5,904 bases of DNA from contig CALCNS010000182.1 of NCBI GenBank assembly GCA_937897315.1, forward strand, positions 1-5,904, in the 5' to 3' direction. This document shows positions 1-5,168 of this stretch, one piece after another. The first letter of the stretch is position 1, and every line of letters begins with the position of its first letter. The notes under the pieces were generated by a model. That model was not told where the DNA came from, did no database searches, and saw only the letters and a program-made list of their open reading frames with translations. Source of the DNA: an uncultured Bacillota bacterium. GTDB taxonomy: Bacteria > Bacillota > JAAYKD01. Made by a program: the position numbers and the translations under genes.

Positions 1-1182
1 GCTCATTTGTGTCATCCCCGCACTTCTGCCAATGACAATGCCAGCGGAGTGGCTTGTGCCATGGAGGTATTACGGGTCATCAAACGGTTGCAGGATTCAG
101 GAGATTTGCCTCGCTTTCAGCGTACCTTACGAGTTCTGTTTGTGCCGGAATTTTCAGGAACTTACGCCTGGTTAAAGCACCGACAAGGACAATGGAAGCG
201 TATTCTGGCTGGACTAAACCTCGACATGGTGGGTGGTCGTCAATCGGCCGGTTATGGACCGATTACAATCAGTGACTTACCCGATGCAACACCCTCATTT
301 ATTATGAGTTTGGCGACCTTAGTCATGGATGAAGTGCGAAACATGTTACCGGCTCATTCCGGTGTCGACACGGTTTCTGGTTTCAACAGCACCACTTCCG
401 CTTTTGATCCAGGAAGTGATCATTATATTTTTAGTGACCCGACTGTAAACATGCCCATGCTCATGTTGGGGCAGTGGCCGGATGTCAATTACCATACCAG
501 CGGGGATTCCATTGATGTGGTTGACCCAGCTGTCTTACACAAGTCGGCGAGTTTTGCTGCTATCTTTGTTTCGGTACTAGCCAATTTAACAGTGGAACAA
601 GCAATAGAGATTTTGCACCGAAGTTCACAACGCACCATAGAGAAAATGCAAGAAGGGTACTTGAAAGTACTTCGCTGCCAATGGTCGCTGCAAGATTTGA
701 CCCAAAGAGTGGTGGAATGGCAAAATAGCACTCAAGCCAATCACAACACACTGCTCCGATACTTTGCAGGAGAACAAGCCAAAGAAGTAAAAGTTCTTGT
801 GAAAGCAGAGAACGCCCGGTTGATCAAGCAAATGCGTCTATTGGTACAAGCTTGGCAGCTCCCCGAAGTGGAACCAGGGATTGTTCCTCGGACATATGCC
901 AAGGTACCCAAACGCTTGTATGTCACACCGGTCAATAAGCCGGATGATTATATGGGACTCAGCCCGAGAAATAAAAAAGCATATTTGCATTATGTGAAAA
1001 CGGTTCGTGCTCAACTGGCGGGCGCACATCGACTAGAGGCGTTAATCCAATTTCATATCAATGGCGAAGATTCTATCTGGGAAATCGCCAGAAAAGTGCG
1101 TTTGCAAAGTGCTTCCTGCGAAGTAGCACATGTGGCAGCTTATTTAGATATGCTAGAAACGTTTGGTCTCGTAAGCTATTAA
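1..1182 (+). CDS. M28-family (DUF4910-like) zinc aminopeptidase, 5' partial
   Basis: The frame is open from base 1, so the gene starts upstream; 393 residues remain (residue 1 = bases 1-3). Motifs match the M28 di-zinc exopeptidase fold. LCHP with SANDNASG (residues 3-16) supplies the first zinc His and the bridging Asp12. VPEFSG holds the likely catalytic Glu50, LNLDMVG the zinc Asp75, and SDHYIFSD plus YHTSGDS (His165) the last metal-binding region. The order H/D, E, D, H and the CHP-ANDNASG form resemble the DUF4910/DUF2172 aminopeptidase-like branch rather than secreted M28 enzymes. After about residue 195 comes a charged helical segment, then a C-terminal stretch (about 345-393, from EALIQFH to LVSY) that looks like a small winged helix, also typical of that branch. 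The predicted role is metal-dependent peptide hydrolysis in the cytoplasm; the substrate is unknown. A TTG at base 7 is internal to the catalytic domain and is not a start. The family call is fairly secure, the exact activity is not. Confidence 0.85.
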   Translation, partial: AHLCHPRTSANDNASGVACAMEVLRVIKRLQDSGDLPRFQRTLRVLFVPEFSGTYAWLKHRQGQWKRILAGLNLDMVGGRQSAGYGPITISDLPDATPSFIMSLATLVMDEVRNMLPAHSGVDTVSGFNSTTSAFDPGSDHYIFSDPTVNMPMLMLGQWPDVNYHTSGDSIDVVDPAVLHKSASFAAIFVSVLANLTVEQAIEILHRSSQRTIEKMQEGYLKVLRCQWSLQDLTQRVVEWQNSTQANHNTLLRYFAGEQAKEVKVLVKAENARLIKQMRLLVQAWQLPEVEPGIVPRTYAKVPKRLYVTPVNKPDDYMGLSPRNKKAYLHYVKTVRAQLAGAHRLEALIQFHINGEDSIWEIARKVRLQSASCEVAHVAAYLDMLETFGLVSY

Positions 1183-1219
1183 CAAAAAATGAAAGCCGGA
1201 AAGCAAACGCTTTCCGGCT
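1183..1219 (-). terminator. Rho-independent terminator of the dehydrogenase gene
   Basis: A perfect 11-bp stem (AGCCGGAAAGC, 1194-1204, with its complement at 1209-1219) encloses a 4-base loop. Read on the minus strand it is followed by TTCATTTTTTG, a U-rich tail, so it mainly ends the gene whose stop is at 1246. It also lies 11 bases past the stop of the plus-strand peptidase and may help end that transcript, but the plus-strand side has no good T run. Confidence 0.85.
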
Positions 1220-1245
1220 ACTCTATGGCTTCTATCGTAGAAGAG

Positions 1246-2118
1246 TTATTCCTCTTTTTGATACAGCTTAATCAAGGCTTGCGTACCATCGTTTTCATGA
1301 CCTTGCTGTGCCATCTCTTCATACAAAGAAAGAACGGTATTTAGCATTTTTAAGTAGGTGTCTCTCTCGTTCATTTCTTGATTAACAATTCGCATATCCT
1401 TAATAAAGTGTTTGACAAAGAAACCGGGTCCGAAATCTTCACGCAAGACACGGGGCGCCATGTTTTGTAACTGCCAACTTCCGGCAGCACCTGCCCCAAT
1501 GGCAGCCAACATCTGCTCCGGGTCTAATCCAACACGGTTTGCGTAAACCAAGGCCTCAGTCATCGCGGCTGTCGCACCGGCTACGGCAATCTGGTTTGCG
1601 GCTTTGGTATGTTGACCGTTACCGGCGGGACCCATGTGAACGATGTTGGTACCCATAGCGGCAAACAAAGGTTTGGCTTCATCGAAGTCCATGGCATCGC
1701 CACCCACCATGATGGACAAAGTGCCCTTCTTGGCACCGGAGTCACCACCGGAGACAGGTGCATCCATGACTCGTAACCCCCGCTCTTTTCCCAAAGTGTG
1801 TAGCTTGGCTGCTAAAGAGGGGAGAGAAGTGGTCATATCGATGATTAAAGCACCGGGTTTGGCGGAATCAAAAATACCACCTTTGCCCAACATGACCTCT
1901 TCCACGTCTTTGGGATATCCAACAATGGTAAAGATGATATCGGCATTTTTTACAGCTTCCGCTATGGTGGTGCAAGCGGTTCCATGGCAAGCGGCAGCGG
2001 CTATATTTGCTTTCTCGGGAGTGCGATTAAACAATGTGATGCTATGTCCTTGTTTACTGAGGTTCGTGGCCATGGAAGTCCCCATGACACCGGTTCCAAT
2101 CCAAGCAATATGAGACAT
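1246..2118 (-). CDS. NAD(P)-dependent beta-hydroxyacid dehydrogenase (3-hydroxyisobutyrate dehydrogenase / tartronate semialdehyde reductase family)
   Basis: This 290-residue protein has the usual family length. The N-terminal Rossmann fold begins with IGTGVMG (residues 7-13), the dinucleotide-binding glycine motif. The strand-2 end is LFNRTPEK: Asn31-Arg32 instead of an acidic residue suggests a preference for NADP(H). DAPVSGG (119-125) is the substrate-binding signature, and G-x2-G-x-G-x3-K-x2-N (163-175) carries the catalytic Lys172 and Asn175. The all-helical C-terminal half follows. Family members reversibly oxidise 3-hydroxy acids such as 3-hydroxyisobutyrate, D-glycerate (from tartronate semialdehyde) or 4-hydroxybutyrate. 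The substrate cannot be chosen from sequence, and no neighbour belongs to glyoxylate, valine or succinic semialdehyde metabolism. The ATG is preceded by AGAAGGG (2124-2130) at 5-base spacing. It is a single-gene unit with its own promoter and terminator, divergent from the Nudix gene. Confidence 0.92.
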   Translation of the reverse strand: MSHIAWIGTGVMGTSMATNLSKQGHSITLFNRTPEKANIAAAACHGTACTTIAEAVKNADIIFTIVGYPKDVEEVMLGKGGIFDSAKPGALIIDMTTSLPSLAAKLHTLGKERGLRVMDAPVSGGDSGAKKGTLSIMVGGDAMDFDEAKPLFAAMGTNIVHMGPAGNGQHTKAANQIAVAGATAAMTEALVYANRVGLDPEQMLAAIGAGAAGSWQLQNMAPRVLREDFGPGFFVKHFIKDMRIVNQEMNERDTYLKMLNTVLSLYEEMAQQGHENDGTQALIKLYQKEE

Positions 2119-2152
2119 GAAAACCCTTCTTTCAATTCTTTTTTTTCATTCT

Positions 2153-2182
2153 ATTATAGAGTTTATACAGTTTGACGTTGAA
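2153..2182 (-). promoter_or_regulatory. Putative promoter of the dehydrogenase gene
   Basis: Read on the minus strand there is a perfect -10 TATAAT (2153-2158) and, 18 bases upstream, TTCAAC (2177-2182) as a weak -35. This sits 35-64 bases before the dehydrogenase ATG. The -35 overlaps the palindrome listed at 2178-2202, which would suit a repressor or activator site. Confidence 0.6.
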
Positions 2183-2202
2183 ACCCTTCAAGTTAGGAAG
2201 GG
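2178..2202. repeat. Inverted repeats in the divergent dehydrogenase/Nudix promoter region
   Basis: Two overlapping dyads are visible. TTGAA-ACCC-TTCAA (2178-2191) is a 5-4-5 palindrome. CCCTTC (2184-2189) and GAAGGG (2197-2202) form a 6-bp inverted repeat with a 7-base spacer. AAACCCTTC also recurs as a direct copy at 2121-2129, over the dehydrogenase ribosome binding site. The position between divergent genes fits an operator, but no regulator is encoded nearby. Confidence 0.35.
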
Positions 2203-2232
2203 AACTATTCTGATGAAGTTTGAGGTGTTCAC

Positions 2233-2751
2233 ATGGAAATCTGGGATTACTATCGAGCGGACCGAACCCTTACAGGCAATACCGGAGTACGGGGAGAACC
2301 CATGCCCAAGGGGTGTTATCATTTAGTGGTGCACGTCTGTATTTTCAACTCACGTGGGGAAATGTTGATTCAACAACGCCAGAAAGACAAACAGGGCTGG
2401 CCAAATCTATGGGATGTTAGTGTGGGCGGTAGTGCTTGTCAGGGCGAAAACAGCTCATCGGCAGCCGAAAGAGAGACCAGAGAGGAGCTCGGGCTGACTC
2501 TGGATATAAGCGAAGAACGACCCTTCTTGACCGTTCATTTCGATCGTGGTTTTGATGATATTTACCTGATTCAAAAAGAGGTTGATTTGCAGCAGTTGCA
2601 TCTTCAGCCAGAAGAAGTGCAGGCGGTGCGCTGGGCAACTTTGTCCGAGATCGAGCAACTCATGGAGAGGAAAGAATTCCTTCCATACTTACAGGGGCTC
2701 ATTCCGCTTCTTTTTGCTATGCATTTGCGGCGGGGAGCGATACAAGAATAG
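2233..2751 (+). CDS. Nudix hydrolase
   Basis: This 172-residue protein has one Nudix domain. The Nudix box G-x5-E-x7-R-E-x2-E-E-x-G-L runs from Gly66 to Leu88; Glu81, Glu84 and Glu85 are the expected divalent-metal ligands. One deviation is Thr82 where a bulky aliphatic residue is usual. The N-terminus (MEIWDYY, then RGEPMPKG-CYHLVVHV) matches a common group of bacterial Nudix proteins related to the YfcD/isopentenyl-diphosphate isomerase-like branch. These hydrolyse nucleoside diphosphate-linked compounds, and the natural substrate is usually unknown. The start is supported by GAGGTG (2222-2227), 5 bases before the ATG, and by the family-typical first residues. The gene is convergent with the NYN gene, with a single base between the two stops and no visible terminator. 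It is probably a soluble cytoplasmic enzyme in house-cleaning or cofactor turnover. Confidence 0.93.
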   Translation: MEIWDYYRADRTLTGNTGVRGEPMPKGCYHLVVHVCIFNSRGEMLIQQRQKDKQGWPNLWDVSVGGSACQGENSSSAAERETREELGLTLDISEERPFLTVHFDRGFDDIYLIQKEVDLQQLHLQPEEVQAVRWATLSEIEQLMERKEFLPYLQGLIPLLFAMHLRRGAIQE

Positions 2752-2752
2752 A

Positions 2753-3535
2753 TTAATTGGCCACTTTGATGCGTATGTAAATCAGCTTAATATTTCTGCC
2801 TTCTCCGGCCGGTACGGCGCGAATCTCGAATAATTTCAAGGACTTTAGAAAAGGTGTCAGCTTTTTGTAGCCGAAATTTCGCACATCAAAGTCGGGAAAT
2901 CTTTTGGCCAATTGGTTGCCCACATCACCGATAAATAACCATCCATCTTCATCGCTGCTTTCTTCCGCTAAGGCCAGCAGCGTTTTCTTGATGGCATCGA
3001 GGTTGGTTTGACCTTCACTATACTCTTCTCTAACGGGTGGAGTGAGCGGTTTTGTTATTCCGGGTAGGTCGGTTTTACTGATTTTCTGCGGGTCGGTATA
3101 TAGAACATCGAGGTACTTGAACTGATTACAAGCAGCGATAAAGGGCTTTGGAGTTTTCCGTTCTCCCATACCGACTACAGTCATGCCGGTCTCTCTGAGC
3201 CGAGAAGCCAATTTGGTGAAATCACTATCGGAAGAAATGATGCAAAACCCTTCTACGTTGCCCGAATATAAAATATCCATGGCGTCAATAATTAAAGCAG
3301 AGTCGGTCGCATTTTTACCGAAGGTATAACTATATTGTTGGATGGGTACAATGGAATTTTCCAAGAGCACGGTTTTCCATGAATTCAATTGTGTGTTGGT
3401 CCAGTCGCCATAAATCCGTTTGTAGGTAGCAACTCCTAAGTTGGCGGCTTCATCCATAATCGTTTTGATGTATTTATCCGATATGTTTTCTGCATCGATT
3501 AAGACCGCAAATCGCTTTTCTTGTTCTTGTCTCAT
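2753..3535 (-). CDS. NYN-domain putative ribonuclease with C-terminal OST-HTH/LOTUS-like domain
   Basis: This 260-residue protein has two parts. Residues 9-146 form a NYN (PIN-like, LabA/DUF88) nuclease domain. VLIDAENIS holds Asp14 and Asn17, ATDSALIIDAMD holds Asp78 and Asp84, and IISSDSDF holds Asp103 and Asp105, the acidic cluster that binds catalytic Mg2+ in this fold. After a Pro-rich linker (about 147-176), residues about 177-256 resemble an OST-HTH/LOTUS domain: helices around LDAIKKTLLALAEE, then GWLFIGDVGNQLAKRFPDFD and FGYKKLTPFLKSLKLFEI, with a final basic beta segment. LOTUS domains bind RNA or partner proteins, so a role in RNA processing or decay is the natural inference; the target is unknown. 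Translation starts at an ATG 4 bases after GGAGG (core of AAAGGAGGG, 3539-3547). The gene is divergent from the M42 peptidase. Confidence 0.9.
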   Translation of the reverse strand: MRQEQEKRFAVLIDAENISDKYIKTIMDEAANLGVATYKRIYGDWTNTQLNSWKTVLLENSIVPIQQYSYTFGKNATDSALIIDAMDILYSGNVEGFCIISSDSDFTKLASRLRETGMTVVGMGERKTPKPFIAACNQFKYLDVLYTDPQKISKTDLPGITKPLTPPVREEYSEGQTNLDAIKKTLLALAEESSDEDGWLFIGDVGNQLAKRFPDFDVRNFGYKKLTPFLKSLKLFEIRAVPAGEGRNIKLIYIRIKVAN

Positions 3536-3550
3536 AAGCCCTCCTTTGAA

Positions 3551-3566
3551 CCCACATGATGTTGGG
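3551..3566 (-). other. Small hairpin just upstream of the NYN ribosome binding site
   Basis: On the minus strand CCCAACATCATGTGGG can pair as CCC/GGG and ACA/TGT with one bulged A and a TCA loop. It ends 3 bases before AAAGGAGGG of the NYN gene, so it could influence initiation. The stem is only 6 bp and may be fortuitous. Confidence 0.3.
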
Positions 3567-3572
3567 CTCGTC

Positions 3573-3625
3573 TCTATCTCATTTTGGCACAGATAGGTGC
3601 GATTCCTTCATTGTTATGAGATAGA
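3573..3625. repeat. 10-bp inverted repeat between the divergent NYN and M42 genes
   Basis: TCTATCTCAT (3573-3582) and ATGAGATAGA (3616-3625) are perfect inverted copies separated by 33 bases. The right arm ends 21 bases upstream of the M42 -35 box; the left arm lies in the presumed leader or promoter zone of the NYN gene. The arrangement could be a two-site operator that loops, or an RNA stem in the NYN leader. No cognate regulator is visible. Confidence 0.45.
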
Positions 3626-3646
3626 AGCTTTTCTTCCTGGGATTTC

Positions 3647-3675
3647 TTTACTTTGCGCTTTCAAAATGCTACAAT
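3647..3675 (+). promoter_or_regulatory. Promoter of the M42 peptidase gene
   Basis: TTTACT (3647-3652) and TACAAT (3670-3675) are separated by 17 bases, and TGC immediately before the -10 makes it an extended -10 element (TGnTACAAT). Transcription would start near 3682, leaving a leader of about 25 bases that contains the ribosome binding site. This placement also argues against translation starting at the upstream in-frame GTG (3597). Confidence 0.75.
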
Positions 3676-3692
3676 GTTGTAGAATGAAATTT

Positions 3693-3700
3693 GGAGGAGG
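3693..3700 (+). promoter_or_regulatory. Ribosome binding site that fixes the M42 start
   Basis: GGAGGAGG is a near-perfect Shine-Dalgarno sequence. It lies 4 bases before ATG 3705 and 7 bases before ATG 3708, so one of these adjacent codons is the start, not the in-frame GTG at 3597. Confidence 0.85.
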
Positions 3701-3704
3701 ATCG

Positions 3705-4739
3705 ATGATGAATCAAAAATACACCGATTATATGCTGGATGTTCTGGAACGATTGTTGGCTGTAAAAAGTCCTTCCGGATATAGCAAAGAAATCACTCAA
3801 TTTCTGTCCGATGAATTGAAGTCCATGGGGTATACTCCCAATTTGCTTCGCAAAGGTGGTGTTACCGTTGATTTGGGTGGGGTAGGTTCTCCCGTCATGC
3901 TCTTCGGTCATGTCGATACCTTAGGGGGCGTTGTCGCTTCCATAAAGAGCAACGGAGCACTCATGCTCAATAACGTAGGTGGTTTGAATCCGAACAATAC
4001 CGAAACCGAAACCGTAACGGTGATTACCCGCGATGGTCGCGAGTATGAAGGTACCTTGCAAGTGGCGAATGCCTCGGTACACGTAAATCCCAATGTCAAT
4101 AACCCGCGCAATTTTAAGGAAAACATTGAGGTTTTATTGGATGAGTTTGTTACCTCTGCTGCCGATACCGAAAAGTTAGGCATTCAAAACGGAGACTTTA
4201 TTGCCGTACATCCGCGCTTTATGGTCACCTCGAAAGGGTACATCAAGAGCCGATTCCTCGATGATAAAGCGTCTTCTGCTGTATTATTGGCCTTAGCAAA
4301 GTATTTTGTAGAAGAGAAAATCACTCCCAAACGCAATGTGTGGTTGAGTTTCACCATGTTTGAAGAGATTGGTCACGGCGGAGCAACCGGTATTCCCGAG
4401 TGCATCGAAGACATAATTGCTGTAGATATGGGTTGCGTTGGCCAAGGCTTAAAGTGTACAGAGCGTATGGTGTCCATTTGCCCGAAGGATTCAGGCGGTG
4501 TTTATCATTATGATTTGACCAACGAACTGATTGCTGCGGCTAAAAAGGCCGGTGTGGATTATGCTCTTGATGTGTATCCGCAATATGGCTCCGACGTGGA
4601 AGTCTCTCTTCGTGCCGGTTACGATGTCCGACATGGGCTGATTGGCCCAGGAGTGTATGCTTCTCACGGTTATGAGAGAACGCATATCGATGGGCTAAAC
4701 AATACCTTCAAGTTGCTGGAAGCCTACTTGGTTCAGTAA
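3705..4739 (+). CDS. M42-family metallo-aminopeptidase (FrvX/YsdC-type)
   Basis: The protein is 344 residues from ATG 3705 (343 from ATG 3708), the usual M42 length. The di-metal site motifs appear in order: GHVDTLG (His69, Asp71), SRFLDDKAS (bridging Asp at 186/187), MFEEIGHGG (catalytic and metal Glu220/Glu221), AVDMG (Asp241) and the C-terminal HGYERTH (His321 to His327). The stretch between about residues 78 and 165 fits the PDZ-like/oligomerisation insert of this family, whose members form large tetrahedral cytoplasmic particles that trim short peptides from the N-terminus. The family was once annotated as cellulase M or endoglucanase; a glycosidase role is not supported. It is transcribed alone from the extended -10 promoter at 3647-3675 and ends at a strong hairpin. 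The upstream in-frame extension lies over the promoter and reads as non-family sequence. Confidence 0.95.
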   Translation: MMNQKYTDYMLDVLERLLAVKSPSGYSKEITQFLSDELKSMGYTPNLLRKGGVTVDLGGVGSPVMLFGHVDTLGGVVASIKSNGALMLNNVGGLNPNNTETETVTVITRDGREYEGTLQVANASVHVNPNVNNPRNFKENIEVLLDEFVTSAADTEKLGIQNGDFIAVHPRFMVTSKGYIKSRFLDDKASSAVLLALAKYFVEEKITPKRNVWLSFTMFEEIGHGGATGIPECIEDIIAVDMGCVGQGLKCTERMVSICPKDSGGVYHYDLTNELIAAAKKAGVDYALDVYPQYGSDVEVSLRAGYDVRHGLIGPGVYASHGYERTHIDGLNNTFKLLEAYLVQ

Positions 4740-4751
4740 TCTTAAAAAAAT

Positions 4752-4782
4752 AATGGGAGTGGCAAAACGCCACTCCCATTTT
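4752..4782 (+). terminator. Bidirectional terminator between the M42 gene and the selenoprotein gene
   Basis: A perfect 12-bp stem (AATGGGAGTGGC, 4752-4763, and its complement, 4769-4780) closes a 5-base loop. It is followed by TT-C-TT on the plus strand, which with the stem ends makes a short T run. On the minus strand the stem is followed by ATTTTTTTAAG, a better U tract. It therefore serves both the M42 gene (stop at 4739) and the convergent small gene (stop at 4789). Confidence 0.9.
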
Positions 4783-4788
4783 CTTGTC

Positions 4789-4989
4789 TTACTTTAGACC
4801 CAATGCTGCATTGAGGTTCTTCACCAATGCGTTTACATCGATACCATGAGCCATACAACCTTGTTCTAACGTCTCAAACTGAGCCGCAGCACAACCAAGT
4901 CAACCCATACCGGATTGCATCAGAACCATGGCTGCTGCAGGATATTTCTGCACTAGTTCGGTGATGCCAATGTCTTTCGTAATCATCAT
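4789..4989 (-). CDS. Putative selenoprotein: DUF1858 / hybrid-cluster-protein-associated redox disulfide domain protein with Sec (TGA) at position 30
   Basis: Read through one in-frame TGA (4900-4902), the minus strand encodes 66 residues ending in TAA. It begins MMITKDIGITELVQKYPAAA. The centre is GMG-U-LGCAAAQFETLEQG, then CMAHGIDVNALVKNLNAALG. This is the whole DUF1858/TIGR03980 domain, whose hallmark from memory is GM-x-C-x-x-C; the TGA falls exactly on the first Cys, giving U30-x-x-C33. Such small cytoplasmic proteins are presumed thiol/disulfide (here selenenylsulfide) redox factors; partners are unproven. AAAGGAG (4996-5002) lies 6 bases before ATG 4989 (9 before ATG 4986), and a strong SECIS-like hairpin follows the TGA. 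The base after TGA is C, a weak termination context. A nonsense mutation or sequencing error of a Cys codon (TGT or TGC) is the alternative. It is disfavoured because the downstream half is fully conserved in family style and the hairpin fits. Promoter, ribosome binding site and terminator are all intact. Confidence 0.88.
4860..4899 (-). promoter_or_regulatory. Bacterial SECIS-like hairpin downstream of the in-frame TGA
   Basis: Starting with the base after TGA, the mRNA can form a lower stem CUUG-(g)-UU with AA-CAAG. Above a GUG bulge, CUGCG-g-CUCA pairs with UGAG-a-CGU-u-AG, with a G-A mismatch, one bulged U and a G-U wobble. The apical loop is GUU (4877-4879), beginning 21 nt after the TGA. 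Bacterial SECIS elements, bound by SelB, sit inside the coding region just after UGA and have a short apical loop with G among its first two bases, typically about 16-37 nt from UGA. This structure meets those rules; in E. coli fdhF the SelB contacts are likewise a loop G and U. Folding was done by eye, so no energy is given. Confidence 0.75.
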
Positions 4990-4995
4990 TCATCG

Positions 4996-5002
4996 CTCCT
5001 TT
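4996..5002 (-). promoter_or_regulatory. Ribosome binding site of the selenoprotein gene
   Basis: On the minus strand AAAGGAG precedes three ATGs. ATG 4993 is only 2 bases away and out of frame; ATG 4989 (6 bases) and ATG 4986 (9 bases) are both in the family frame. This selects the DUF1858 frame as the translated one. Confidence 0.75.
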
Positions 5003-5011
5003 ATTGTTTCG

Positions 5012-5030
5012 AAAAGCCCTCATGGCTTTT
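5012..5030 (-). other. Leader hairpin upstream of the selenoprotein gene
   Basis: AAAAGCC and GGCTTTT form a perfect 7-bp stem with a 5-base loop, located between the -10 box and the ribosome binding site. On the minus strand it ends in TTTTC, so it resembles a weak attenuator or an mRNA 5' stabiliser. Only three pairs are G-C, so termination would be inefficient. Confidence 0.4.
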
Positions 5031-5041
5031 GTCTTACTTTG

Positions 5042-5050
5042 ATTATATCA
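5042..5050 (-). promoter_or_regulatory. Extended -10 promoter of the selenoprotein gene
   Basis: On the minus strand TGATATAAT combines the TGn extension (5048-5050) with a consensus TATAAT (5042-5047). No good -35 is found at 16-18 bases, which is usual for extended -10 promoters. Transcription would start near 5035, giving a leader of about 45 bases. A TTGACA further upstream (5105-5110) lacks a matching -10. Confidence 0.65.
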
Positions 5051-5102
5051 TGATTTTCTATAAAGGAAAAGAGATTTGTATCACATATTTGTAAAGCTTT
5101 TC

Positions 5103-5131
5103 TTGTCAACTTGAGAAAGTAGGAGTAGAAT
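5103..5131 (+). promoter_or_regulatory. Promoter of the GNAT acetyltransferase gene
   Basis: TTGTCA (5103-5108) and TAGAAT (5126-5131) are spaced by 17 bases, each one mismatch from consensus. Transcription would begin near 5138, about 30 bases before the ATG. Confidence 0.75.
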
Positions 5132-5168
5132 AAAAAAGATCGATTGAGTTTCAGAAAGGAGGTTCCGC

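Noticed and set aside
1643..2113. 156-residue plus-strand open frame opposite the dehydrogenase
   Set aside because: It lies wholly antisense to a well-supported Rossmann-fold gene, with no ribosome binding site or recognisable motif; it is a shadow frame.
2117..2326. Plus-strand frame with ATG 2213 after GGAAGGG, overlapping the Nudix start
   Set aside because: The frame differs from the Nudix gene, ends at 2326 and shows no family features; GAGGTG before ATG 2233 with family-typical residues decides the true start.
3597..3704. In-frame GTG extension of the M42 peptidase (36 extra residues)
   Set aside because: It covers the promoter at 3647-3675, has no ribosome binding site of its own, and the GGAGGAGG at 3693-3700 points to ATG 3705/3708, where family-like sequence begins.
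4789..4989. Reading the small gene as a nonsense-mutated pseudogene
   Set aside because: The single TGA falls precisely on a redox Cys, the rest of the frame is intact and family-like, and a SECIS-like hairpin follows; decay would not be expected to produce this combination. It remains the main alternative if the host lacks Sec machinery.
4877..5023. Minus-strand frame from ATG 5023/4993 that ends inside the SECIS hairpin
   Set aside because: It is out of frame with the conserved DUF1858 sequence, its second ATG is too close (2 bases) to the ribosome binding site, and the product has no recognisable features.
5105..5110. Minus-strand TTGACA as the -35 of the selenoprotein promoter
   Set aside because: At 16-18 base spacing no acceptable -10 is found (TATGTG at best), and the excellent TGATATAAT is 54 bases further on.
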